Source: Chionis minor (taxonomy: Eukaryota > Chordata > Aves > Charadriiformes > Chionididae). From it: a stretch of 64,000 nucleotides of DNA. Position numbers and translations under genes: made by a program. Each line of letters starts with the position of its first letter. Position 1 is the stretch's first letter. Location: assembly GCA_013398295.1 (NCBI GenBank), contig VZSF01006733.1, positions 484,923-548,922 on the forward strand. Reading direction: 5' to 3'. Of this stretch, positions 51,426 to 63,375 are shown piece after piece. Below the pieces are notes generated by a model that made no database searches, was not told the origin of the DNA, and was given only the letters and a program-made list of their open reading frames with translations.

Positions 51426-51531
51426 CTTGAATAAGGGCAACTGACTTTTCAGCTGAACGTACAAGTACTTAACACATGACTTGCATCAAGTTATGAGAAG
51501 ACAAGCAGCTAAATCTCCCCACCAAGCACAT
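51426..51531 (-). other. CD36: Predicted untranslated first exon of CD36
   Basis: This was predicted from signals, not from a transcript. A TATA box at 51562-51555 puts the start near 51531. About 105 nt downstream there is a perfect donor, TTCAAG|GTGAGT (GT at 51425-51424). Splicing to the acceptor at 47424 would remove a 4.0-kb intron and give a 5'UTR of about 210 nt. The exon has upstream ATGs, the first opening a 20-codon reading frame that closes with TAA at 51471-51469. Human CD36 has extra untranslated first exons; any others are not identified here. Confidence 0.6.
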
Positions 51532-51554
51532 AGCCTCTAAACTCTGAGGGAGTG

Positions 51555-51645
51555 TTTATATATTCCAAGAGACGTCAGTTCCCTCTTTATCTTTTTGCCA
51601 GAAGAATAAGTTAAGTTGTATTGGTGCTGGGGGGGCGGGGGGGCG
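51555..51645 (-). promoter_or_regulatory. CD36: CD36 proximal promoter (TATA, CRE-like, CCAAT, GC box)
   Basis: On the minus strand, reading toward the start: a GC-rich block with two runs of seven C (51645-51629) containing an Sp/KLF-type CCCCGCCCC; a CCAAT box (51624-51620, about -90); a CRE-like TGACGTCT (51577-51570, 7 of 8 to consensus); and a TATA box AATATATAAA (51564-51555, about -30). The order and spacing match a classical RNA polymerase II promoter. The donor at 51425 supports it independently. Confidence 0.65.
51629..51643 (+). repeat. G-tract with quadruplex potential
   Basis: Two runs of seven G separated by one C. Each run can supply two GGG blocks, so a single-molecule four-tract G-quadruplex is possible. 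It overlaps the promoter GC box. Confidence 0.75.
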
Positions 51646-51734
51646 TTATTTTTACAGTCTGACTAAAAGCCACTACCTACATCTCGTGGTAATATACTTA
51701 GCAGCTGCAATCTCTGTCAAATTTTGATCCAAGT

Positions 51735-51747
51735 GAGTCAAAGGTCA
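51735..51747 (+). promoter_or_regulatory. DR1 motif, candidate PPAR/RXR response element
   Basis: GAGTCAAAGGTCA matches the DR1 consensus AGGTCAAAGGTCA at 11 of 13 positions; the 3' half-site is perfect. It lies about 205-215 bp upstream of the predicted CD36 start. CD36 is a well-known PPAR-gamma target with a promoter-proximal element in mammals. Binding here is inferred; short motifs also arise by chance. Confidence 0.4.
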
Positions 51748-54700
51748 AGGAGACAAAAGGGTAACTTACTTATTTGGTTTCTGGTCACTTTTCTAATATC
51801 CATTTGCCTTAAAACTGCTCATATTAGCAAGTTATGACTAACCAGTTCCTGAAATCGTCTTTAAGATAAAGACTGTTTTCAAATATTCTTTGCTATATAG
51901 CATGCTCTGCTGTATAAATAAAGCCTTATCACGGTAGTCGTTCCCTGCCAAAATACAGACTAAACACCTTCACACCTTAATCATCCTGACAGTATATTTT
52001 CAAGTAATAAAAATCAGGAAATATTAGAATATTTTTTAAAGACTTTTTTTTTTTTTCACAGGTTAGATTACAACACTTCCTCACAAAGCGCTAAGGCTCT
52101 TCCTCTTTTACTGCAAGTTGAACGAACTTCATCCCAGATGCTTCTTTTTCTTAATGTATGTAAAAATCAGTTATTTTTACCCTGACATCTGTGTAGACCA
52201 AAGTGTCACCCCAGCACAGTGTCTACTAATAATTAACAATAATCAGTTTGGCACAAGTATTTTTTAAATATCTCCTCATTCAGGGTGAATCAAATGAATG
52301 GATTTTTTGAAAAGATTTTTCTGGCAGCATCAAAAGGAAGTGATCTATTTAATTGGCTTATTTAATTATAAGAGAGAAAATATTCCTAAAAATAGGTTCT
52401 TAGGTCCGAACATTCAGGGTATAGCACAGAGTAATTTGTGATCCACGTTTAGTATTTGCTATGTGTTTTGACTGATTGTTTACTGTTCTGTTGTTGATAC
52501 TCCCCTATTTGAAAGTTGAACTTTTGTGGAAGAAGGTCCCTTCTTCTAATCTGCTTCTGCTAAGTAAACCTAAGGTGGGTGAAGATTAACAAATTTGAGG
52601 TTTTACCTCCTACTAGTGAAAGCAAGAGTGAAAGTGAGCCTGGTCCTTTGAAAGCAACTCGTAGGATAGTCTTTCTACAAGGCTTGCTGCCAGGGAAAGT
52701 TGGTGACCCTGACTAACTTGTTTCACATCCTTGAAAAGGGGAGTAAATTTGCTTTCCTCTATCATCTAAATGAATGGAGAATTAAAGAATGGAGCTTAAC
52801 TGCTGAAAGAAGCAGTCCTCCATACTTTTATGAATGTTATCATTAATTATTTCTATTGGACATCTCTTTGTATGATGCTCTCCTGAGGCTGCTCTTGTTC
52901 GGGATGCCCCATCTTTCCTCCAAGGCTGCAATGACTTCTTCACTGATGATTTGTCTCTTCTAAGAGAAAGTAATTCCAGTTATTCGCACCTGCCCATGGA
53001 GATATTCCCTACCATCCATTTGCATGGTATGGGATTCAGTGTGCACCGTTTGTGAGAGGAAAATACCTACTGCTGTCTTTTTGTTGGAATCCTAAAGGCA
53101 TGAAAGCAGATGTGATGAAGCTCAATTTTCAACATATACATGCTGAGTTGTACCAACTAATTTAGTGACTTATGGCATCCTATTATCATCCAATATAAGC
53201 AAAATCTCTTCCAGCAGGCAATGCCCGGCAGTGAAATGAGGACTGCCATGTTCAACTGCAGAAACTAACTAAAAGGATTTGAAACTAAGAGAAGCCATGC
53301 ATTTTTGGATATCAGACATTTCTGTTTCCTAAAACCAAACCAAACCAAACCGTAAATACTTAACAGTCCTTCTGTGTTCTCTGGCTTCATATCAGAGTTC
53401 AGGGGTTATAAGGGAGAAAATACAAAGTGATGACAGAAAAAGTAAAAAAATATGTAGGAGTCCCCAGTGGTGCAACAACAGACAAGCTACCCCACAAAGA
53501 GAAACTGTTGAGAAAGAGCAATAGTGTAAATGACACTTCACATGCTTGATGAAGACACAGAAAACCACAGGAAGCAGAAAAAGGCAAACGCAGCTGTTAA
53601 CACCGAAGTCGTCCACCCATATTTCCAGGAATAAACATACTGCTGAGAAGAAAGTGCTGGAGAGATAGTGTGATTCCTGACTTTTCTAGACATCTCACTG
53701 CAGGATCTTTTTGAAATCACTTTCTTTATGGTGCTTTCTAAACACAGAGGGGACAAATGAGGAGAGTTATCATCTTTCTATATGACCTGAGATTCCTAAA
53801 CACTCAATGCCCTCCCTTTTCTTTCATGTTAAGATCCCTTCCATCAGGGAATGACATAACTTTATGGTACACATAATTTGAATTTTGAGGATGCCCACAT
53901 AAACATTCCCACATTCCTGTGGGAATTCTCTGATGTACAGCACAGCACAGCACGACCTTATGTTCCTGTGTTTCCAAAGTCATGGCACTCAGAGTTTTTC
54001 TTCAGCTGTCTATTATGAGACTTGTAAAAACTACTCTTAACTTTAAGCCCTTGTCAGATGTGGAGATGTTAGCAGATGTTAGCTGAGGCTAGCAAGCAAA
54101 TTAGAAAACTCCAGGAAACTCTTGTCTTGTCTCTACTTCTGCACCCTCTGAATTTTTCAGAGGGCAACAATGTTTAATAAAAGTCAAAACCAACATTCTA
54201 GTTGTTAGGTAAAGTGCCAAGCCCTGGGGCAGAAGATGAGGTTAATGTTCTCATCATTGAAAACACGGTTTTCTGCCATCTCTTGGGTAATCTTATTTTG
54301 AAATAAAGGTGTGAGGAAGTCTGTTTACCTCCTTTCTATGGTAAGTAAAAGCACAGATTTATTGTTTATCCAGCTTATTCTATTAGCATCATCTTCTGTG
54401 CCTTCTACGCTCCCTACCCAAAATCCTGTTGCTACCACTCAGTGGCCCTCTGACTTCTCCAATTATTAAGTCCCACAAGAAGGGTTGTATCTTGTTCAGT
54501 AGTGAAATATCTAAAGCATTCAAAAAAACCCCACAAAAAATAAGAACGCGTTCCTCCTGTCCCCAAAGAAGCTCTTTCTGATTCAACACCCTCATGTTCC
54601 CTCATGTGCACTTAGTCCTACTGAGGAGGAGAACAACAAAGATGAACCACCTACAGAAGAAAATGTGCAATATGCCACCAGCTGGATGAGACTTCTGCCC

Positions 54701-57700
54701 CTCCACACATATTGGAGATACTAGGAGGTGTTCCTTTATAGGGGGTGAAATTTTGTATTGCTGAAAGGTAGCTTGATTCCCTACAGAAATGAAAACCTTC
54801 TGTGTATCAGGACATCACATAATACATAAGAAGCACCCCATGAGCTATCCACGTAGACGAGCCTCAACAATTTCTTTCATTTCTTTTGCATAAGAGGCTC
54901 CCTTAGAGTGAACATGGCCTACCTTTAAGTACTACTTATTAAGAACTTGCCAAATTAGAAAAATAATAATACAGAAGTAATATTTTTTTCCTAAATTATA
55001 TGTTCCCTGTCTTTGTCCCAGCTACTCTCATTGTAACTACTATTTTGTACCACCTCTCTACAAGGTCATTTTCCAAAAGCCACAGGATAGAACAGAGTCA
55101 CATGGCAGGAGCAGTCACCTCACTTTAAAAGAAGGAAGTATCAAGATATTTCAGTTGTTTCAGTTTTGCTTTTCCTATCTTATATCTAAGGACCTAAAAG
55201 AAAAGAAAGACATAGTTTCACAGTAATAATTCTTTTCTTGTTTAAAGTTAATTAAAAATATTTGTTTCAAATAACTTTATGCAGGTACAAAGATGAATTG
55301 TTTTCCTCTCCTCTTAAGAAACTCATCCCATCTACCTTAAATGCTTCTCTTCAGCGAAGATGTTTCACATCCTTTGGAGGTACTGATGTCTCTCCTTAAA
55401 CTGCAGAGGATCTAAATGACTCACTTAAATTAGACATCTAACTTTTTGGTTAACGTTAGAAGAATTCTACTCAAACTCTCCAAAAAGGTCTTTCAGTTCC
55501 TCTCCTTGCCACTGCACCATACCGACAATACCAGGACAGCTATACAAGGTTCTGGTAAGTGTGAACAAGTAATAAAGCAAGAAGAAAATGTGATGAGAAA
55601 ACTTCAAAATATTTACCACCTGACATTAATGGAAAGTTTGGCCAAAGATTGCAGATGTGGTATAGCATTTTTTGGCCACCTCACATCAGACACTTTTACT
55701 GCAGATGTTTTGTCCTTCAAGACTTCCCAGTGTATGCCCTGAGGTACACTCCAACCACTCATATCAAGCAGTCTTCAGACCCTGAAAAAAGATCCTCCCA
55801 AACATGCATTAATACTTGATTTCTCACCACAAGAGCTTGGAAGACTCATTCCAAACTGCTGTGTAGCTTCTTCATTACCCACTAAAGACTCCCAGATGTA
55901 GTTTTCCCAGCTCTGTGAAGTGTTAGGACCTAAGGTGCCGTCCCTTGTGATTCTCAGTGTGTTCTGATGATACGGAAAACATCCTAAAATACCATTGGCT
56001 AAAGCCAACTTGGCAGCAGTACAGTGGAAACAGCATGATATATTTGGCTCCTGCCAGTGACGAGTTTCTCTGTCAAACTGTAACTAGGTTCTTTAAGGGA
56101 AAAATGGGTGACGGAAGACCCAGCAGCTGCTTCAGTTCATGCTTTCCCTGGAAGTAGTGATTCTGAGCTCTTCTTCATTGACTGAAGAATGCATAAACTG
56201 CTTCTTTTCTTGGGCCTCAAAATCACTTTAAAATTTATTTTAAAGTTACTTTAGCAGGAGAATCAGGTGAAGAAGGCACAAGAGAGGCAGCGGTAGAGCT
56301 GACTTTGATTCTTCCAATCCTGTCGGTTCGTGTGAGAGTCACTCAGAATGCAGATAGGAAGGAACTTCGTAGAACTGAACCCAATACAGAAGCTGTAATA
56401 TAATAACTTAGGCTTCCGTGTGAGCCTGAAGCAGCAAAGAGCTATAAAAATCTGTTACCTAAAGGACTGGGTCAGCCTATTAATGTTAGAGACATTTCTT
56501 GCTGAAACCTAAGGAGGGCACAGAGAGGAGGCTTCAATGGTAGGGGAGAAAAATTTTGAAAGCAAACATCTTTTGAAAATCAAGAGAAATTTGATAAATC
56601 TTGTCCCTACTTGGATATATTTCACTTCTTGCAAAACTCTTCTTGGCTCAGAAGTCACAGAATAATGAAGTAATTCAAAACTCCTTCACTGGTGCAATAC
56701 CCGGTTGAGAAATAGTCACCATAATGAATCATCCCAGACAATGGCAGGGGCTTTGATGAATGACTGGGTAGTCCTTATGTTAACTTTTGCCTACCAGCTA
56801 CATCATAATTTTGTCAGTGTAATAATTAAGAACAGCATACATACAGGTGATTTTTCCAATTAATGAAGAGGTAATTTTAAGGTCAACTTTTTGGTAACTT
56901 CTCAAGAGACAGAGACCTGTCAAATAATTGACATCTTTTTCTTTCAGTTCATATCTTCCTGGAGGCATGTCCATGGTTTGAACAACATGCAGAAGATCTT
57001 CCCCGTGACTCGTCTGTCACTTCAAACACACAGCATTAAAGACAAACCATGAGCCTACTGCTAGAAAAAAACCTGCTCGTCATCAGACCAACACAAGAAG
57101 AAAACTGTACTTAACCAGCCCCATATTCCCAGCCCCTCACTAAGAAACAGAATCAGTGGTTGGTTTAGTATGAGGAGATCCAGGCCTCTGCCAGCCAAGG
57201 TATGTTTTCTACCAAAACTAAGGGCACCATAGAAATTCATCTGGAGAATTAATACAGGTGAAAGCTCTTGTGATTAAGCTTTCTCCCTCAAAGCGAAATC
57301 TTAGAGACTACGGCAGTGGCAGCGTGGAGCTAATGGAAACACCCTCAGAAAAGCAGTTTGTCCCCTCCAGCTGGCAGAGAGGTACAGACCATGTGGGTCC
57401 TGCCTACCAGTCCAGGTGAGGAAGCAATACTGAGTTTCAAGAAAATATGAGCCAACTGCCCTGGAGTTTTTCACCTTTTATAGCCTTTCCCTACAGATAT
57501 GGTGAGCTAGATTTTATTTAACATATTTTATTATCCAAAAACTTTGTTATAAAAATTTTCTTATACCCTAGGATGCTTTTTCTCTTCTTTATTCTAAGTG
57601 CTAATTCACTATTCTTGGTGTGCAAGACCAAAAAGGAATTTTTATTTTTTTTATACTTTTCTTGAGGAGATATTTAATCACTACAATGAAAATGTAAAGC

Positions 57701-58044
57701 ATAGATAACACACACACAAAACCCCAAGTGAAAAATAAAATCACCCTTGCCAAAGACATATCTTGGCAGCAGCCAAAGGTCTTGAGAGATGAGGAAAATT
57801 TGTATAGTGTTATTGCATATTAAGAAACATTAACAACTATGAAGGACAGAGCAGTACAGAAAAGTACTAGTGGTGATTTCTGTGCACTAAAAGCAAATGA
57901 AGCAGGCAACAAAGAGATACTCAGATTATGTCATCTTCTGATGCTAAGATATGGCATTATTTTTTCAAATGAAACCTTGTTACAGAATTATGCATGTAAC
58001 TATCAGTTACACAAAAAGTAGTTTCAAAAAATAACAATTTAGCT
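51748..58044. other. CD36 5' flank, no exon recognised
   Basis: Non-coding. It has a short CCAAA repeat at 53332-53352. I searched both strands by eye for the P-loop and switch motifs of GNAT3, the usual neighbour on this side of CD36, and found none. Distal alternative CD36 first exons could lie here unseen. Confidence 0.6.
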
Positions 58045-58243
58045 GAAAAAACCTTAAAGATCATGTAGTTCCCATTCCCCTGCCATGGGCAGGGACACCT
58101 CCCACCAGACCAGGTTGCTCAAAACGCCATCCAACCTGGCCTTGAACACTTACAGGGATGGGGCATCCACAGCTTCCCTGGGCAACCTGTTCCAGTGCCT
58201 CACCTCCCTCAGAGTGAAAAATTTCTTCCTAATATCTGTTTTT
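58045..58243 (-). mobile_element. CR1 LINE fragment, truncated at both ends
   Basis: Minus orientation. The plus strand reads CTGCCATGGGCAGGGACACC, the CAACCTGTTCCAGTGCCTCA block and AGAGTGAAAAATTTCTTCCT. The usual octamer tail is missing. It is close in sequence to the copy at 43741-44145. Confidence 0.9.
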
Positions 58244-60354
58244 TCTGGTTGTGCTGGTTATATAAATGCTTCTGAATTATCTCTTGAGGACAGAAAAAAA
58301 ATACCCCAAACTGGACAACTACAGACTACATATTTTTTTATGAATATGACATTTTTGCCAAGTAAAAAAAAAAAAATCACTGAGTTAATATCACAGTTAT
58401 TACAACAGCTGTTAAAGAGAATCAAATCACTAAAATTCCACAAAGTATTAGTATTTACATGACTATGCTCTATCTATTGAGTTGATTTCAGGAATTACAT
58501 ATCAAGCTTAATTTAAGATATATTACATCAACATCTTTACTGGAGTTGAATTATAATTTTAAATCTACACAGAAATGTACACATGCCTTTTCCTGTAATT
58601 AATAATTACTACTGTATTTTCAGATGTTTGTTTATAATACACGTATAAAACAGGCATTTTATGATCAGCCATACACTTGATATTTCTCTTCTTTCATATT
58701 TTTTGAATAAGAAATGTATATAATCCTTTAGATGATTGACCTTTATGTGTAAGATAATGATTCACAAATTCTTGTACTTGTGTTAGTTTAAAATGTGACT
58801 ATATTAATTTTTTCTTGAAATGTGCAGTGAAATATGAGTAATATGTTAAATATTATCCAGATATTAATATGCAAATTGAATAATTAGATTATCAGTATAT
58901 TTACTCTTTTTAAATTTTAGTAAACGGGGTCTTCTTAGAGTTATAAAATGACAAGAAATAGAGGCTGACTGGCATCTGTCTTTGCTTTTAATAATTCTAA
59001 CATGTAAGGGGATTTTGCTAGCGATAGGATGCAATAGTTTGCTCACAAGAAAGGAATACAATGTCCAAGTGCGTGCTGAGAAACTGCATGTAGTTCAGGA
59101 GCAGGGTGACATACCTGTGTGGAGGGAGAGCTGCCCTCACTACTCTTGCCACCAGGAACTGGAGAGCTGCAGAAGAGCCTGCTAAATTAGCTCCTTATTC
59201 ACAGAAAAATCAAGTTGCTGTAGCAACCTCATAGCAACCCTGGCTGCCCAATGCCCTAGGAGTCAGTGGATCTTTCATCATCCACAAAGAGAAACAGAAA
59301 GTTGCAGAGACCTTTTAAACTCCTTGATAGCTAAGCTGTCTCAAGTGATAAGGGGTTATAATACAAAGATAATATTCTTTTACACTTTAGCTTTGCAAGA
59401 AAGACCAACTCTAAGAAATCCTTTCAACACCAGCCTCTGCCTCTGACCTCCTTACCCTCTGCAATAGCCCAGCACTTGGAGGCGATGCATCAGGTCCCCG
59501 GTGCCAGTCCATAACAAGCCTAATTCTCTCTGTTCTTTGCGGTAACTCTTTGCAAACATAGTCTAATCCCAGTTAATCCTCACAACACGCTAGCAGACAG
59601 GTAAGGAGTTTCATACCAGAGATAACTCTTCAGACTTGGGCTTATTATACATATTTACACAAAGCTTAGAGGCGGGTCAGAATGAGGGATCACAGCTGTG
59701 AACACAGCTGTTCAAATTCATGGGACTCTTTCTAATGATTTCCACAGGCTTTGGTTCAGAACTCCGTTGTCTAAATGAACATCTGAGTCAAATGACAGTG
59801 CTATTACTTCCTCTGCCTGTCCTTTTGAATCCTCGCTAGATTCCTCTTATCATAGCAGTGATGAACGGCTTAAAATACTTTTTAAAAACCATTAGCATAT
59901 TGAAGTTTTAAGCACTGTATTAATTTTTTTATTTGAACAGCAGACTGAGGCACCCCCTTCTAGGCGGTTACAGCAAATAGCAAAAGTGAGCAGCCTGACT
60001 AACAAGGCCTTTCATAATTAAGATAAAAACTGTCCTAGAACGTTAACAGGACCCTGAGATGAGTCAGTCTGACAGGAGATATAAAACTATGTCCCACATG
60101 GACTAATTCAAGAAGCAACGAGTGGCATAACACTCTTTGCCTGGCTCTCTATGAAGTCTCTCCTTCCCTAAAGTCAGTTAGAAAATGAAGTGAAAAGGGA
60201 AAGGAAGGAAACAAAAATATTCCTGAAATTTCCATTAATGTGGATATTTTCTGACCTATCCTCTTATGTAAATGCTGTTGTTCTACCTTTGGTTTTCTTG
60301 GCGTCCCGTTGATTGCTTCCTGTAGGGCTTTCGCAGCTGCAGCCTCCAGCTTGT

Positions 60355-60680
60355 TGCAGATTTCCCTTCTGCCTTCTTTTCTACATGTGCTTCCTTTTAC
60401 TCCTGTTTCCTTCCCCAAGAATCTCCTCCCTCCTCCAACTCTCTGTATATCTCCCCCCACCTTCCACCCTATCATCTCAACAGTCACTCCTCCACCAAGC
60501 ATCTCCTCTGGTCTGTCTCCTCCCCCATTGGACTATCCTCTAGCTTTTTTCCCCACTTCCAGAATCTGCAGCTTTCCATCCATTCTGCCTTTGTCCTCTG
60601 CCATTAACATTCATGTTTCCCCAAATGTCCGATGATACTTTTTTCTTTCTTCTCCTACTTCCCTTCTCCCTCTGCCTGAA
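60355..60680. repeat. Pyrimidine-rich low-complexity tract
   Basis: Strong C/T bias on the plus strand over about 325 nt (many CTCC, TTCC and CCTC steps), without a fixed repeat unit. Confidence 0.75.
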
Positions 60681-62951
60681 GTCCTGGTATATAACCTCAC
60701 GCTATCAGTTAATCAAAAAGCTGGTTGCAACTGAAAGCCAGATGTATCAGTACTCTTTGGTACACACATGAATCTTACCTGAAAAGGTTAATTATAAATA
60801 GTAATTTAAGTTTGGTAACTTAATCCTGTAATACGTTCTTGTTTGCGTTCCTTCCTAAAAGCCCATGGTATTCCTGCCATATTTTTTCCCTGCCCAGCTG
60901 CCATTCAGCACTCTTTTTGAAGTCCTCCCACTCCTAAGAAAATGAATACTGAACAGCTTCACCCACACACAAAGAGGCAGATGTGCCAGGTAAGGAATAG
61001 TAAACCTCATCCTCGACTTACCTGTGCCAGAACTGAGAGGATCTGAGGTGAGGCTGGGAACAACTCAGACTTCTCTGAACGCAGAGGCAGGCAGGCTCAG
61101 TCGCAGGGCAGGCATACTGGACTACCAAACCCAGCGTTGCGCCCTTCCTCCCATCCTGCCACAGCTAGAAAGGATATGGGATTTACCCTCCACCTCTTTC
61201 TTATGCTTTGAGAAGTCAGGGCACTCATTAGTGTTTAGCGTTTAAAAACAATCCTTAAAATTACATAGGGTAAAGATTACAGAATTGTAAACGTGCCATC
61301 ACAACGTGAACCACCCCAGGCGTGTTTGTGGCAGAGTGCACACCCTCCGTCTAATTATACGCAGGCTTCTCTGTTTCAGGCAAAAGGTAACAATAGTCAC
61401 TTATCAGATTCCCAAAATGGTATTGGAGAGGATTCAGCAGGACACTCCCAAGACTTTCTGGATAGTAACAGCCACAGGATTACAGACATATAAATGCTCA
61501 GTCCCTCCAGTTTCTGGCAACCGTTTCTTCCATGCTGCACTCTGCTCTGTTAGTGGTTTTCTAGTTAGTTTTTTACCAGTCTTTCTTTCACAATTCCTTT
61601 TCTCAGCTGCCAGACTCTAACATGGACTTCTCCCCTGTTCCCTGAGCCTTGCTGTCAGGCTGTCTGCCCACATCCTCTCAAGGGGATAAACCTTGGCCAT
61701 ATGAGAGCAGTAGCTCTACAGGTCTTCGATGTACAGACTGAAATGTTCATCTCAGCATTGCACCTTCATGCAGGAGGGAAGGTTTTTTCCACTGTACTGC
61801 TGTGTGTGAGGACTGCTTTAACAACAGTTACACATTCTAGATCTTACCAAACATTGTATTTTCCAAAGCCTGTGTACCCAAGGGAGCATGCCAGTATCTT
61901 GATCAAACACCATGGACATCTATCAGCTGATACCTGTCAGTTTACCTACCACGCCTCTATAGTTTTAATGTGTCTGTCATTCTAACATACACATACCTAA
62001 ATAGTGTCTGTGTGCACCTTCAATTAATGTGTACAAATCTCCTTATAACAAACAGGAACAACTGCAGTAGCGATGATTTTTTATGGCCTCCCAACAGCTT
62101 TCCTGGAAGAGAGCTCTCATCCATCAGGCTTACCAAAAAAATAGTAAGAGACAACTTCTCTGTCATTTGGAGACAGCAGATCCTGGTATTTTGATTCTTC
62201 ATCTGCATGTAATGAAAAGAATCTTTGTCTTGGTATGACAGGCATACATTGCCTCATGAACTGGTGAGGCTTGTGAGAGGGTCTTTCCTTTACTTGCATA
62301 GTAAACATGAAAACATATTTATCTGTGGATATTTTATTTTCCTGTGCCCAAGTAAAATGCAAATGCCCTCTTCCCTAAGGGCAATAATATACCATTTTTG
62401 ACCCAACAAATATTTAAACATACATACATGCTTGCATGTTTACATGAACACACATGCATATGCCTTGTTGTAAATTAAAATAATGTCTCCTAAGCCTTAG
62501 TGTGCAGCTGAGCTCTTTTGCCTCTTGCAATCTTGCCTATTGCCATTTTCCATCCTGAAAACAACCTGAAAAACACCACCTTTTCCTTGGAAACGTCCAT
62601 TTGTGTCTCACTGAAGTGTATGTGGCTGGGAGGATTTGTGCCTACATAGACCTTTGAAATTGTGTTTGGATTCCCTGCGCAGCCTTAACCAAGCCATACT
62701 TTTCATACCACTCAGGTTGCTCACCCAAAGAATGGGGCAGTAATACAGAGCTATTTGGCATGTTGCCACGCTTAGTGTGTTGCTTCAACTGAAGTGCTTT
62801 CTGAGGTGCTACAGTCCTCTTTATTGTGGCTACTGTATTTCTGTGTAGCCTTCCTTGTCTTGTGATGAAATTCATTCATGACTAGATTCTCACTTTTAGA
62901 ACTATGCCTCATCTAAATACCATTTTGATACCTCATGTTTAATTCACACTA

Positions 62952-62975
62952 TACACTGGGCATGTGCCCAGTGTA
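62952..62975. repeat. 24-bp near-perfect palindrome
   Basis: TACACTGGGCA (62952-62962) and its exact reverse complement (62965-62975) are separated by TG. Confidence 0.9.
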
Positions 62976-63316
62976 CATTCTACAGACAGGACAAGACCAG
63001 CTTCCAAAGTATAGACCAAATGCAAACGTGTTGACTCAACACATCACCTGATTTCACTTCCAGATCTTTCTGGACCACCTGGAAATATATCTTGTTTGGC
63101 TCTTGCAACTCTAAGGATCAAAACCCGTTTTTAACTACATATGTGTCATCTTTCACTTAACTGCAGGAAATTTTCATGCTGTTGTTCCCTGTTGTGAATG
63201 TGATGCGCAGTCCTCAAGCATCCTAAGAGAACTGAGCTAGTGCACTTTTTCCTGTGTGTGAACATCAGTAAATTTTTTCAGGACTAAAAGTCAACAGGTC
63301 TTAATTAAAAAAAAAA

Positions 63317-63375
63317 CCAAACCAAACCAAACCAAACCAAACCAAACCAAACCAAACCAAAAAAAAAAAAAAAAA
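63317..63375. repeat. CCAAA microsatellite followed by poly(A)
   Basis: About nine tandem CCAAA units, then an A run of about 17. The short frames rich in Phe, Gly, Leu and Trp on the opposite strand are artefacts. Confidence 0.95.

Noticed and set aside
56246..56400. Plus-strand stretch reading LAGESGEEG, reminiscent of the G-alpha P-loop GAGESGKST
   Set aside because: The essential GKST is absent, no splice pattern fits and no other transducin motif lies nearby; a chance match.
60149..60502. 117-codon minus-strand frame
   Set aside because: A product of the pyrimidine-rich tract; Gly/Arg/Lys-biased and without a recognisable domain.
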